64,000 bases of DNA. It comes from Brienomyrus brachyistius. Its lineage: Eukaryota > Chordata > Actinopteri > Osteoglossiformes > Mormyridae. Position 1 is the first letter of the stretch. Each line of letters begins with the position of its first letter. Of this stretch, positions 1 to 11,470 are shown one piece after another. Made by a program: the position numbers and the translations under genes. Under the pieces are notes generated by a model. It did not search any database and was not told the origin of the DNA. It was given only the letters and a program-made list of their open reading frames with translations. The stretch lies in assembly GCF_023856365.1 (NCBI RefSeq), contig NW_026042427.1, positions 1-64,000 on the forward strand. The letters are read 5' to 3'.

Positions 1-249
1 ATCTCAGTTAATCCATCATAGCCGGCTACAGCTCCAAGAGCATCGCCGTAAATAAGTGATGTGGGGGGGGCAGCTGAAGATGACAGGAGCTGGGGGGTGG
101 GGGGGCACCAGGACCAAAGCTGACCTGCGACTTCACTCTGGCACTGAGGCCTAAAACATCAAACACCTGTGAGAGAGGTAAGGACCAGCTCAGAATAAAA
201 AGCCTGTTCATAGTGGGGAATAAAAACAGGTGGCAGGGATCTCTCATCC

Positions 250-272
250 CCCCCCCCCCCCCCCCCCCACTC
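250..272. repeat. Poly(C) homopolymer
   Basis: An uninterrupted run of more than 20 C on the plus strand, part of a window-wide excess of G/C homopolymers. Confidence 0.95.
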
Positions 273-1462
273 CCGAAGTTTGGCGCGGCACCACCAGGGA
301 CGTGACATTCACATTCACCCGCCCGCTAATGCTACCTGAGGTTTGGGTTTGCCGGCACCTGCCAGAGGGTGACTGCTTGTCACTCCCTGTAATAAAAGCC
401 CGCATTTGGCAGCCTGGTCACCCCCCCTCCTCAGTAGATCCCCACATGACCCGGTTTCATGACCAGCCCCAGCTGGGAGAGCGGCCTCAGAGCTCCTGCT
501 CATCCATGAGAGACGCCCATTTATACTAACATGGCAAATCTTTTCTTACTCGCCAACCCATGGCTTTGGTTTCCTTGGGGGAACTGAAATACCCCCCCAC
601 AAGGCAAACTGCCCGCTATCACGTTTATATCGTGAACCAAGGATACCCAAACCACAGGGCCGATGTCCCCCGAAAGGCCCATGTGGAAGCCACAGTAATA
701 TTTCACGTGGTGAGCTCCACCTGCCCTCATGCGCCGTCGATCAGACAAGCCAGAGCAAGGCTGTACTTCAGCGCTATGTACACAAGCTTAATATCCTATT
801 GATCCCGGCTGGGCTTGTGCTGAGGCAGGAAAATGCTAATTGGAAATTGGGACCCACCCCTTCCCTCACCCCCCAGCCTTTTTTCTCAGAATTTAAACAA
901 AAAACAAACACTTGCTGGTGACAATGCGAGGTCTGGGCTGTAAACATGAAACATTAAAAATCAGCAAAGACTCCCCTGCCCTGATTGTGAGTTTCTCTTC
1001 CCGTCGTCCTTCAGAAAGGCACGCGGCTCAGCCGGTCCCCAGGAATCGCAGACGGATCGCTGCGTTCGCCGCCGCCTGCGTGCGAAATTCCATTAGCTAC
1101 GGATCCCGGCTGTGCCTGCAGCAGACGCCACATGCTGCCTTGTGTCAGATGACGGGATGCGGCTTGATTCTGGCCCACACATCGAAGACGGCTGGACGGG
1201 GCTTGGCCAAAGCATGACCCCCCCTCCTTGTAATCCAGGCTTCTACCCTCCAGTCATAATATAAGGTCACTTGGGTGACAACCCAGAAAGAGCCTTAGTG
1301 GACAAACAGACGTTGGTATGCAAAATGTACATGTCAATTTATCTCTGTTTCATCGCCACTGTTTCTGCTGCAGCCTGGAGCACAGTAAAGATCTACAGCA
1401 ACTCCTTCGGCACCAGGAAATCCCCCTCAGTCTGGGCTCCTCATATCAGTGCTCAGTCTCCA

Positions 1463-1475
1463 CCACCAGGTGGTG
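1463..1475 (+). promoter_or_regulatory. CTCF-like motif
   Basis: CCACCAGGTGGTG matches 12 of 13 positions of the CTCF core pattern CCASYAGRKGGCR on the plus strand. The only mismatch is T for C near the end. Motif evidence only. Confidence 0.3.
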
Positions 1476-2079
1476 CTCAATATCAATGGAGAGGCCAGAA
1501 GGCTGTGACGTCCGGGGAACTCAGTAACAACCACGGGAAAAAGATAAAAAATAGCTTTTAAAAACAAGACAAATGTGCTTTGGGGACTAAACTCACTTTT
1601 TTTCGCTGCATCAGTGATTCAGCCCACTTTATTTTAGTTTAGTGTCTAAAAGGCAGCATGAAACATCCCTACATATGCTCAGTAATTCATTTTATCGCTG
1701 GTTATTTTAAGCAAAGGGGGAGATCTGTTCTTGTTAAGACACAGGCACCGCTAATTAAACAACTGGAGACCGGACAGTGGGCATCGGCATCCGGCACCCT
1801 ACAGGCAGTTCAGAGGAGGTGCACCTATCGCCACGGAGACCGGTAACACCAGGGGTGCGGGGGGGGATTGTCTCGCCAGAAGGGGCACACAGCTACAGCC
1901 ACCCTCCCCCCCCCGCTATCATACACGCCTGGGATGTTCCCGTCACTCAGGGCTGTCAGAAAGAGCGAAAGCGGCGTGTGGTGAGGAAGGAATTGGCTGT
2001 GACTGAGAGATAGGCGAGGGAAGCAGGCGCACAGCCCCCAGCCGCCGCCTTACCTGGGAAGGTCACATTCAGCAAGGAA

Positions 2080-2470
2080 ATAAAACGGTAAAAGATGGCT
2101 CGCCTGATAAATATGCAAATGGGGCAGAGAAGAAGGAGCGTGTTTGACAAACAATATAAAGTGAACGGTATTTGAAGGTTACTCAGATATGTCGCTCCAT
2201 TGTTCTCCTTTACTTTTTAATTTGGCATGATAACACACAAAGTGACTGCATATATCACACGGTGAGCCACTCATATCAGGTACGCCACCCCCTTTGCCGG
2301 GACACCGCATCGCTGCATTGACTGGACGCCGTCGGTGGTCCCGTGTGTCACATGACGACTGTCGCAGGCAGAATGGTTCAGATGTCACAGTGGCGTCGAG
2401 CCAGCGATCCCTCCTTAAGTGGGTCGTAATTGCTCTGCTTATCTTAATAAGCCAATCTGCTGGCGAATGA
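2080..2470. promoter_or_regulatory. Candidate conserved noncoding element with POU octamer
   Basis: Unique, repeat-free sequence with a perfect octamer ATGCAAAT at 2113-2120 and a SOX-like ACAAT near 2150. AT-rich homeobox-type words lie on both sides. The composition resembles vertebrate developmental enhancers, but conservation cannot be tested here. Confidence 0.3.
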
Positions 2471-3568
2471 CTGTCGCGGAGTGTAATGAGCAAGCCAATG
2501 AGAGAAGGGCTGTGTATGGGTGTGGATGGAAATGGGGCACCCCCCCAGCAGCAACGGAGACCCCGTTACCTTGCCCCTGACCCCAGCCACGTAGTAAATT
2601 AGCCTCACTCCCCCCCCCCGCCCCCCCCACACGTCATCTCCGGGCTGGACGCTGGCTGTAAATTGTCACCGGCATTCAATTTAAACAACAGCTGCGACAA
2701 ATAAGAGGCTGTCTCTCTGCCCAGGCGGCTGAGCGCGAACACCTCTCGCCCCCCCCCCCACCCTGCCCCACCCCCAGCCCTGCCACTGCCCCTCAAGGAC
2801 AGGAATGGCTTTAAAAGCAATAGAGCTTTACGGTGCTATTCTGTTTCCTCCAAATAGGCTGAGCGAGAAACAAAATCAGGCTCCTGGAGCCCTGAGCTGC
2901 CAGCCTGCGCCAGATTTATTTGGTCCATCTTATCTGGGAAGGTGTGTCAAAGTGCAGATCAGCACCTCTGCCCCTGCCCCTCGCTAGCACCCCCCGCAGG
3001 ATAAATGTTACGGTGGCCGTCCGTAAAGGTCACACACAACCCGAATGCCATCAAGCAAGTGGGCAGGACGGGGAGCGAGAAGGACCCTGATAGGACAAAG
3101 CCGTCAAGCTCCGCAGTGCAGGCAGGCCGTTCTCTAAAAATAACCCCAGTGTGAGCCGAAGCATGGAAGACAATGGGGGCTGTAGCGACCCCGTGGAGGG
3201 GGGAGAAAAACAGGCAAAGCGCGAGGCTCTCCGGACGGCACAGCGGCACGCGCCTGAAGTGGGCAATCAGAGCGAGAGGCTTCCGCAGCCGGGCACTGGA
3301 AAACGACACCGAAAGCCACGTCGCAACACTCGACCCTAAAACTGACTCGTGAGAGGGACCGTCCAGAGCTGAGCATGTAAATACCCCCCCACCCAAAACA
3401 AACGAGGCTAGAGCCCTCCTGGATGAAATGCTGAAGGTGCCGTGATTGAAGATCTATTCCCTGCAATCAAGATGCTCACGCCATGGCCCTGAGGAGCAGG
3501 GGGTCCTGTGGAGTCAAAGGCAAAGGGAGCCACTCAAGGCTGCGAAGAAGGCCAGGCAGGAGCAGTCG

Positions 3569-3587
3569 GGGGGGGGGGGGGGGGGTG
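3569..3587. repeat. Poly(G) homopolymer
   Basis: A run of about 18 G followed by TGTCCC. Confidence 0.9.
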
Positions 3588-4549
3588 TCCCTCTTCCCCA
3601 ATCAGAGACGTCTCAGCAGAAGTGCTCCTCGCTGTGTGAATTATAAAGCTTCACTAAGTGGGCTGCAGTAGTTGGCCGCTGCTGCCTTCTGACGCTGCCG
3701 AGGCAGATTATCAAGCCCTCTGGCAGAGGTCGGCACAGATGTGGACCGCAAGGAGCTGAGCTGAACTACATAAAGACGGCCTGCAGGAGCAGGGCGACAG
3801 CCCACGGCCGGCTTCGAGGCACAGCGAAGAGCCGCCCATCACCCAGCCCTCCGGCAGCCTTCCCGCGCCGTCTGCTTGCAGTCACCCACTGGAGCTTCCT
3901 GCACAAATCGCGACTTCTTCCCTTCAAAAAAATCTGACAGGAGGAGAAAGCGGGGGAGCGAGCGGCCTGTTTGCAGCTTGATATGGAGTCAGAGGCAGCA
4001 AATAATGGACTTTTTTTTTGAAGAATTTGCCGCTGAACTTTAGGGCTGTCTTGCTTGAAAGGACAAGTTACAAATAAGATGAAAGAAGGAGGAGGAATGA
4101 TTTCCCCGGGATGTACACCCCCGCTGCGCTGCCCTACCCTGTGTAACTGGGCAGGGGGGCGGCATTCACAGCCCAGAGAGTTTCCCATTTAACAGCGTAG
4201 CCCCCACTGAAACTGCCCCAGGTCCGACCTCCTGTGAGACATGAGGGAGGCAGAAAAAGGTGAGGATGGTGCCCCCCCTGTGGCAGAGCAGGGGCTTTCC
4301 AATCCCCTATCCCACGCCAAGGCAAACTTCAGCCCAGTCATATCTCCTCTGTGAGTTAAAGCCCATTTCTCTGTTCTTTTTAAGAGAAGCGTATCTTGGC
4401 ACTATCCGGCCCGCACTAGAGGTGGCCCAGGACCATATTGGTTTACGATATAAACGTATTAAAGTACGCTGCAGTGTTGTCTGTGGCAATTCCCCGGTAC
4501 GGACACAAACACAGCAAGTGTCAGGCTCCGAGCTGAAGGGAACTCACAG

Positions 4550-4880
4550 CAATTTCTTAATACATGTTATTAGTTCTATTCCCCACAGACTTATAAATAA
4601 TTTCTGAGTGCAAAAAAGAGCAGACGCGAAAGCTCTCACTGCACCAAAGTTTATTACACTGTTACAGCTCCAAGGTTTAATTTCTCTCACCGCCACCGCC
4701 CCCCCCACTCTCTTTCCCACAATATTGAGTGAGATCCCTGACACTCAATTTACAGGCTCTCTTATTCTGCCAATCTTTATCTCATATTCTCTAAAGATGC
4801 ATTCAAATGCAATCGCCGCTTTTAGCCCAAGGCGCTGAATGATTGCTACCAGATTATTTCACAGAGATTCCTGCCTTTTA
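4550..4880. promoter_or_regulatory. Candidate conserved noncoding element
   Basis: Unique AT-rich sequence with many homeodomain-type cores (TTAATA, ATTAG, ATAAATAATT). It has no simple repeats apart from one short C run, and no open frame with coding features. Proposed only on composition. Confidence 0.25.
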
Positions 4881-4925
4881 TTCCCGCTGAGTCCCAGCGG
4901 TCCCTTGGTCAACGACTGAGCAAAG

Positions 4926-4954
4926 TGGGGGGGGGGGGGGGGGGGGGGGGGGGG
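4926..4954. repeat. Poly(G) homopolymer, about 28 bp
   Basis: The longest uninterrupted G run in the window, followed after TG by an A-rich run. G tracts of this length can form quadruplex structures and are prone to length variation and sequencing error. Confidence 0.95.
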
Positions 4955-5569
4955 TGAAAAAAAAAGTAATTGATGCACTGTATATGAAATTATTTAATTA
5001 AAACGGACCACATGAGGTAGACATCCTGCAAGAGAGCAGGCGGGTATAAACAGCTGTGGTTAAGTAAGCATCTCCCAGTCTCTTCAGACCGACACTAAAT
5101 GGATGATTTGCTTGGAAGGTTCCGGAGATCAACCCCAAGTTCCTTGGTGTCAAACCAGGTTCACCGACAGGTGGAAGAGCGTTGGCGTTGCTCCTCCCAC
5201 CCCCACGTGGCCATACGGTGTCACACATGAGCAGGAGGGACACATCGTGGCAATGTCACATGGCAGTTTAGTGACAGTCCATTACCCCGTTAATAACACG
5301 CTAATGGGCTGCTGCTATTTAAAAGTATGACTCCACTCCTGTCACCCGCATGTGCTTGTTTCCGCCTGGAACGCCACCGCGAGCCTGTTACCGTGGGGAC
5401 AAACACCGGGGGGTGGGGGAGCAGGTAGGCAGGCGGGTCTTGTAGAGACAGTGAGATGCGGACATGCCGTCCCAGTTAACGCGGCAGAGCCCCACCTGGT
5501 CAGACAGTGTGTGACGCTGCATTTCACGACGGTCTGTGTGAGGGCTAAGCACGGTGAAGACTGCAGGGT

Positions 5570-5730
5570 TGGTGCAGAAATAATTGCTACACCAATTAAG
5601 ATGAATCCTAATGCGTCTATCGTGATCTATAATTAAGCTGCGGATGTTAATGACGCCTTGTGGGTTTCTGCCATGGCTGTCATCTGGGAAAAAGTTTACC
5701 ACGGATTTTAGGCGAATCGATCGCATGTCA
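5570..5730. promoter_or_regulatory. Candidate conserved noncoding element
   Basis: Unique block with closely packed homeobox-like words (TAATTGC, CCAATTAAG, TATAATTAAG, GTTAATGAC) and no repeats. It resembles enhancer sequence. Not tested for conservation. Confidence 0.3.
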
Positions 5731-6404
5731 GGTAATTTAGTGGAATGCGCTGGCTCGGGTAAAGACTGAAACACTCTACATAATCCCACCTGAGGCTACG
5801 CTCTAGCTTGTGCAATTGTGACAGTAAAAGCAAACAATTACTGTTATTCTTCGTCTTATTATTATTAAAACAATAATTAATCTTGACCCCTTGACTCTTC
5901 AGCTTAGCAAAGCGGAGGAGAAGATGTGAGACCAGCTCCAAGCTCATGTTTAACAGAGAAGCATGTAAACTGGAGTGTTCCTAACAGGACGGACACTGGG
6001 GCTGAATTCCAAACACGGATATGCACAGTGTGAGAAAAAGCACCCGCCCCCCCGTCTGAGACATGATTACAAAAATCAAGGCACAGGAGGTAATGATATA
6101 TGTAATAGGAGTCCACAGCCTTGTTTATCCTCCTCCAATGAAGCCACAGCAAAGATGTGTTACGACCTGCTCATGCTATTCATACCAAACGAGTGCTGCG
6201 TGATGTTCCAGGCCTCTTTAATATTCTGTTAACAAAAACCATGCATGCTTCAACAAAATTACTCTAGCCAGGGGCCTATACTTCCTTGACTATGAATCAC
6301 TTACTTCTAGGCAATTCACAGTGTGCAAAAATGCACATTTAGACACCTACACCCCACCCCCCAAAATGATCCTTTAAGAGAAACCTCCCAAAAATGTCGA
6401 GTTT

Positions 6405-6680
6405 TACACACCAGTCAATTTTTCCAATTTTGCGGCGATAAATATGTCGCATGTTTTTAATGCGCTGCTGCTTGGATCAGCAAGCCAGGTGCTGCGGGAG
6501 GCACTGGGGGTTGCGTGTTCGCTCGCAAGAAACGGGCTGCACGCTCATACGCCTGCTCAGTGCTTCTGTAATTCCTCACAGCTCACCTTTGAAATCAATT
6601 AAGTAAGCCACGAAAAAAGCTCATTCAAATTAGGCCTTTCGTTCGTCTCCTTTGCACTCCTGGCTACCTGCGACGGCGGG
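6405..6680. promoter_or_regulatory. Candidate conserved noncoding element
   Basis: Unique sequence containing GATAAATATG, TTTTTAATGCGC, AATCAATTAAG and ATTCAAATTAGG with no repeat similarity. Possible enhancer by composition only. Confidence 0.25.
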
Positions 6681-7036
6681 CGGAGGGATTAAAGATGTTG
6701 CCATGCCAACGAACGGGGCCGGCCGAAGCCACGGAATCAGGGCCCATGTTTGAAGTGGCGGGGCCTTTCATAGAGCTTTGATCAAGGAAATGTTTGTAGT
6801 GGGGGCAAACCTCAAGAACAAACAGGACTTCTGAGAGATTAGCTATCTGTGGAATATAGCCCTGTCTGGGAGGCAACTCCCCATCGATAATCCATCCCTT
6901 TTTTATGTAGATTGAGTAAGAAATAAGGGGGGGGGGCTGTGATAGTAGAAACTAGGCTTCTAGTTGATAGGACCCCCCTGCCTGACCAGTTCTCTGGCAA
7001 CAGAAAGGCACCAGCCTCTGGACATTTCCATGTACT

Positions 7037-8016
7037 TTACATGTGCCCTTGTGCCTGTGTCTGCCTACTGTGTCCAACTGCCCTGTGTCCGTGTGCCCTG
7101 TGTACACATACTCTGTGTCCATCTGCCCTGTGTCCGTGTGTCCTATGTACACATACTCTGTGTCCATCTGCCCTGTGTCCATGTGCCCTGTGTTCACATG
7201 CTCGTGTCCATCTGCCCTGTGTCCATGTGCCCATCTGCCCTGTGTCCATGTGCCCATCTGCCTGTGTCCATGTGCCCATCTGCCCTGTGTTCACATACTC
7301 TGTGTCCATCTGCCCTGTGTCCATGTGCCCTGTGTTCACATGCTCTGTGTCCATCTGCCCTGTGTCCATGTGCCCTGTGTTCACATGCTCTGTGTCCATC
7401 TGCCCTGTGTCCATGTGCCCTGTGTTCACATGCTCTGTGTCCATCTGCCCTGTGTTCACATACTCTGTGTCCATGTGCCCTATGTTCACATGCTCTGTGT
7501 CCATCTGCCCTGTGTTCACATGCTCTGTGCCCATCTGCCCTGTGTCCGTGTGCCCTATGTTCACATGACCTTTATCCATCTGGCCAGTGTCAGCCTCCAC
7601 TATGTTCACATACCCTGTATCTATCTGCCCTGTTTCCATGTGCCCTGTGTCTGCCTACCTCGTGTCCACGTGCCTCATGTCCACCTGCCCCACATGTGCT
7701 TGCCCTGTGTCCACATGCCCTATTTCCACATGGCCCCTGTCTGTCTGGCTTGTGCCTTCCTGCCCTGTGTCCACATGTCCTATTTCCACATGGCCCCTGT
7801 CTGTCTGGCTTGTGCCTTCCTGCCCTGTGTCCACATGCCCTGAATCCATCTGGCCAGTGTTGGGTTCCCGTGTCCACATGCCCTATATCTGCCTGTCCTG
7901 TGTCCAAGCACCTCACGTCCATCCTGTGTGTCCCATGTTTGCCTGCCCCCTGTCTGCCTGCCCCCTGTCTGTATGTCCACATGTCCCATGTCCATGTGCC
8001 CCCTGTCTGCACAGAA
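7037..8016 (+). repeat. Large minisatellite of 12-bp-based units (TGCCCTGTGTCC type)
   Basis: About 980 bp of imperfect tandem copies of a 12-bp core such as TGCCCTGTGTCC alternating with variants (ATGTGCCCTG, TTCACATGCTC, CCATC). Higher-order units of 24, 36 and 48 bp are visible between 7290 and 7560. The right half is more diverged and includes a longer duplicated block (7710-7780 versus 7770-7840). Because the period is a multiple of three and lacks stops, several frames on both strands stay open, up to 358 codons. These frames are Cys/Pro/Val-rich and are not considered genes. Confidence 0.95.
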
Positions 8017-9689
8017 TATACCGAGTTCAAGTATAAATGAAAGGCCCTCAGAGGTGTGTAAAGCGGAGAGGAGCCCACAGCCAAGGGTATAGCCCTTGAA
8101 GTTGGGGGCCCCCATGGGTGGAGTGGGTCTCCCTAATTGGAGCGGCTCACTGCTTATGTAATACAGGGGCAAAGACACCCCCCCCATCCATCAGGAGTAT
8201 AGTGTGCGCTGAATTGGAAGGGGCGGAGGAGAAAGAGGTCCATCACATCAGGCCAGAACGACGTGAAGTTGACTGAAGTGTCTGGTATTTCCAAACATGG
8301 ATGAAGGTGACCATGGCTGACGCAGGAAATGGCCTCTAGGCGGCGCCCAGCCGGGTATGAGGAATATGATGTGGACTTAAAGATGCCAGAATCACTGACA
8401 CATTTTGCAGAGGATAGACACACCCCTCTTTCTGTGATGGACATGAAAACAGGAGATACTGAAACACATGGTTAATGGAAATGCGTCAAACAGCCAGCGA
8501 TAAACCACTAATTCAGCTGGGCGCTGAGATGCGAGGTTGATGTTTCACCCTCAACCCCCTGTGTCCGTGGAACAAGTCGGAGAGCAAACGGCTTTGACCT
8601 GAAGACCCCCGGGGTCCCAGCGACCAGCTGGACCTTCAGCGGACCTTCAGCATGAGTGACAAAACTAAAAGCTCTATGATGATAATTTACATTATTGTTA
8701 AATGGGGGGGGGACACTGACAGACACCACTACCCTCCAATGTCCAGTCGAGAACTGAGAGTCACACGGGCCAGTTGCTCAGATACGTCCCTCAGAACCAG
8801 CGACACTTCACCCCACAAGCCTGCCTGCTGTATCTCGGAGAGCATGAGAATCATATTCAGTGACCATCTGAACAGCGAGCAGCCTCATCCTAGCTGTGAG
8901 GACAGACACGGCAGCCGATGATGGAGCTCACACAGGCAGAGGGTCCGAAACCTGGCCGGGGCTCTCATTCTGTCAAGGGAATTCCCCGTAAATGCTGGAG
9001 ATCTTCACGGTGTGGCTTTCGGAGTGCTTTTCCGAGTTCCGATCTCCATGCCACATCCACACGGCACCCCCCATGAGGAAGGAAATGGCCGCGATTAAAA
9101 GATAACGGGAAAAACAGTAATAAAATATTAATGGCTGGCACGGGGCGTCAGTGGGAAGAGGCCAGGCCGAGGTCCCGGTGGACGGCTGTCAGCAGTGCAG
9201 AGAGCCTGACAGGAGATGGCCGTGACCTTTGCTGTCAGACAGGAGGACGAGGCAGCGCGTCCCGAGATGCTGCCCCTCCAACAGTCCCCAGCTACAGAAT
9301 CCCATGGTGACGCACACACACACACACACGCACACACACACCCCGGCACTGACAGCTTCCAGAGGACAGAGCGGGTAGCACTGAGAGCCGAGAGCAGGAC
9401 AGGACACAGGAGACACCAGAAGGGCTAGAAGGATAAGACCTGAGCCTCAATCATAAGATAAACAATTTCAGCTTCAGAAAAAGATAGAAGCTCAGCTTCA
9501 TGAAACATTGGCAAAGACGTGGGGTTCAGGTCAAAATGTGACTTTAGTCCATCCATCTAACTGCTATACCTGTTCAGGGTTGGGGGTAGTGACTTTAAAT
9601 GTAAAACTGAACTATTATTTATGCATGAATGGGCACACAGGATCTACCCTGTCTATGCACAGGCCTTTCTATGATTTCTCCATAACCAC
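8017..9689. other. AGBL4 intron between minisatellite and SINE
   Basis: Unique intronic sequence with no recognised exon. It contains a short (CA)n at 9313-9342. At 8947-9085 there is an open minus-strand stretch with a hydrophobic segment, discussed as a finding. A weak CTCF-like word lies near 8333. Confidence 0.5.
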
Positions 9690-10080
9690 ACTTCCATCAG
9701 TTTTCCAGTATGTGGTCACAGTAGACTTAGAGTCTATTCCTAGTGGCATGGGGCAGAAGGCAGGGGACACCTTTGGACGGGATGGCAGTCTGTCCCTAGT
9801 GCAGTGGTTCTCAAACTCGGTCCTCAGGCCCCACTTGTTCCAGCTATCCCTGCCCTAAACACTGCTGATTACCTGGATCAGGTGTGTTCAGTCAATCAGA
9901 AGCTGAAAGACAGATGGGACTTGTGTGTGGGGCAGGGATAGCAGGAAAACAAGCAGGGCAGTGGGGCCCGAGGACCGACTTTGAGAACCACCGCCCTAAT
10001 GGCAGGGGACTCCCTTGTACGGGATGCCAGTCTGTCCCTAGTGGCAGGGGATACCTCTAGACGGGATGCTAGGGCACATA
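9690..10080 (-). repeat. V-SINE-like 3' region, tandemly repeated and split by a hAT MITE
   Basis: The segment matches the antisense 3' part of the fish V-SINE-type repeats in this window (CAGGGGACACC, GGACGGGATG, CAGTCTGTCCC). The roughly 41-bp unit recurs around 9757, 10003 and 10044, so the SINE tail has been tandemly duplicated. The MITE at 9802-9993 separates the first and second copies. Confidence 0.6.
9802..9993. mobile_element. hAT-type MITE with 8-bp target duplication
   Basis: The 192-bp element has long terminal inverted repeats: CAGTGGTTCTCAAACTCGG at the left end and the complement of CGGTGGTTCTCAAAGTCGG at the right, with similarity continuing through GTCCTC-GGCCCCA. It is flanked by CCCTAGTG (9794-9801) and CCCTAATG (9994-10001), an 8-bp target duplication with one mismatch. 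The CAGTGGTTCTCAA terminus and 8-bp duplication are typical of Charlie-like hAT elements. There is no coding capacity. Confidence 0.85.
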
Positions 10081-10224
10081 CTAGTACATCACGAGTAACT
10101 TAGTGCTGCCATTTTACCTAAGCACATATCTTTGAATCGTAAGAGGAAACCAGAGAACCAGATGGATATCGATGCAAAAAAAGGCGTTTTTATCACAAAA
10201 AAAAAATGCTCAGAGTGTGAGATT

Positions 10225-10300
10225 GCGTGGTGTCCCCTGCAAGAAGGACTGCATCCTCATGACCCAGCCAGGAAAAGTGGATGGATGGAGCGACTGTAAA
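10225..10300 (+). repeat. V-SINE-like fragment (tail)
   Basis: A short plus-orientation piece with TGTCCCCTGCAAGAAGGACTG and the characteristic GTGGATGGATGGA 3' end. Confidence 0.4.
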
Positions 10301-10905
10301 AGGTGAATTTAGCAAATAAGCATATACATAATCACACATTATGTCACACGCTAGCATTTTAATTATCTAAAAAAAAAACACAAATGGCCAGCTTCTGTAA
10401 CTGGGCTGCTCTCAAAAGACAATCCTTAGTTTTTAAAGAGCTGATGAAGCCAACAGAAAGTTTATCTTCGTTCTAAAACGAGTAGCAGAAATGGAAAAAA
10501 TGGAAATTACTACACAAAATGGAAAAGTGATCTATGGTAACATAAAATGCTACCAGGCATAGAATTGTTTACTCTGCAAAATTCATTCACTTTCCAATTC
10601 TTTTCTGAATTAATGAACGCAGCGCTGGCTGAGGCAGGCCGGAGCACGTTCAGGCATCAGAACATCTCTCAGGCACCTTCACTTTGTTCGAGAGCCAAAC
10701 GAACACCTCAACACCGATACTTCATTTCTGTGACTGTGGTTGAATTTAATAAATGACCAGATGGCAGAAATTGATTTTATTCACATTTTTGTTTTAACTT
10801 CTAAATAGGTGAATATTTTTGGTACCGGCACCGATATTTCTGTGCTGTTAAGGATTTTCATTCCAATATTATTAAGAGATTAAGATAACAGTAGATTTAC
10901 AACGC

Positions 10906-11090
10906 TTGCAGAAAACTGAATGCAGAATAATAAATTTATCAGTCAAGTTCATTGCAGGACAAGCTGACACACTGAGGGTGATTTATGGCATCAAAATCCC
11001 AAGAAGAAACCCATGCAAGCTTTTACAGAACAAGCGGATTCTAATTGGGGCCGGATTCAAACCCGTGATCCTGAAGATGGCACAAGACGG
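10906..11090 (-). repeat. Diverged V-SINE-like fragment
   Basis: Antisense SINE features remain: TTCATTGCAGGACA, AAGAAACCCATGCAAGC, and GGATTCAAACCCGTGATCC, the complement of a tRNA-like B box. Strongly diverged. Confidence 0.45.
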
Positions 11091-11179
11091 CCAGGGGTAT
11101 AGAAACCATCCTATGAAAGGCCTAGAGATGAAATTAAATGTTACTTCTCATTATTATGGTTCAGTATGGTTATTCTCAT

Positions 11180-11212
11180 TATATATATATATATATATAT
11201 GTTTTTTTATAC

Positions 11213-11291
<79 letters not shown>
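11180..11291. repeat. (TA)n and (CA)n microsatellite
   Basis: A TA run at about 11180-11200 is followed by about 70 bp of CA at 11222-11291. The short open frames across it are repeat products. Confidence 0.95.
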
Positions 11292-11293
<2 letters not shown>

Positions 11294-11470
11294 GGTACCT
11301 CAGTATACATCCTTAATCCGTTCCAGATCCTTGGACTTATACCAAACAGGACGTATACCAAATGAATTTTTCCCATAAGAAATGAAGGGAAGATGATTAA
11401 TCCGTTTCCATGAAACAAAATCAGATTGTTATTGGCATATTATACATTGATTTTTAAAATTTTTTTGAAG
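11291..11470 (+). mobile_element. Fragment of a pogo/Tigger-like DNA transposon
   Basis: CAGTGGTACCTCAGTATAC followed by TCCGTTCCAGATCCTTGGAC resembles the terminus of Tigger-type elements, which read CAGnnnTACCTC. No matching opposite end was found, so it is probably truncated. It abuts the CA repeat. Confidence 0.4.

Larger units (their letters stand above)
1..7036. other. AGBL4 intron, mostly unique sequence
   Basis: No exon is supported here. The sequence is largely unique, GC-balanced, and free of recognisable SINEs and transposons. It is interrupted by poly(C) (250-272), poly(G) (3569-3587 and 4926-4954) and smaller C or G runs. Several blocks resemble conserved noncoding elements and are listed separately. 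Small open frames have no recognisable similarity or splice context. Confidence 0.6.

Noticed and set aside
6964..8040. 358-codon plus-strand frame, and sister frames, rich in Cys and Pro
   Set aside because: They are produced by a 12-bp tandem repeat lacking stop codons. There is no unique sequence, splice context or family similarity.
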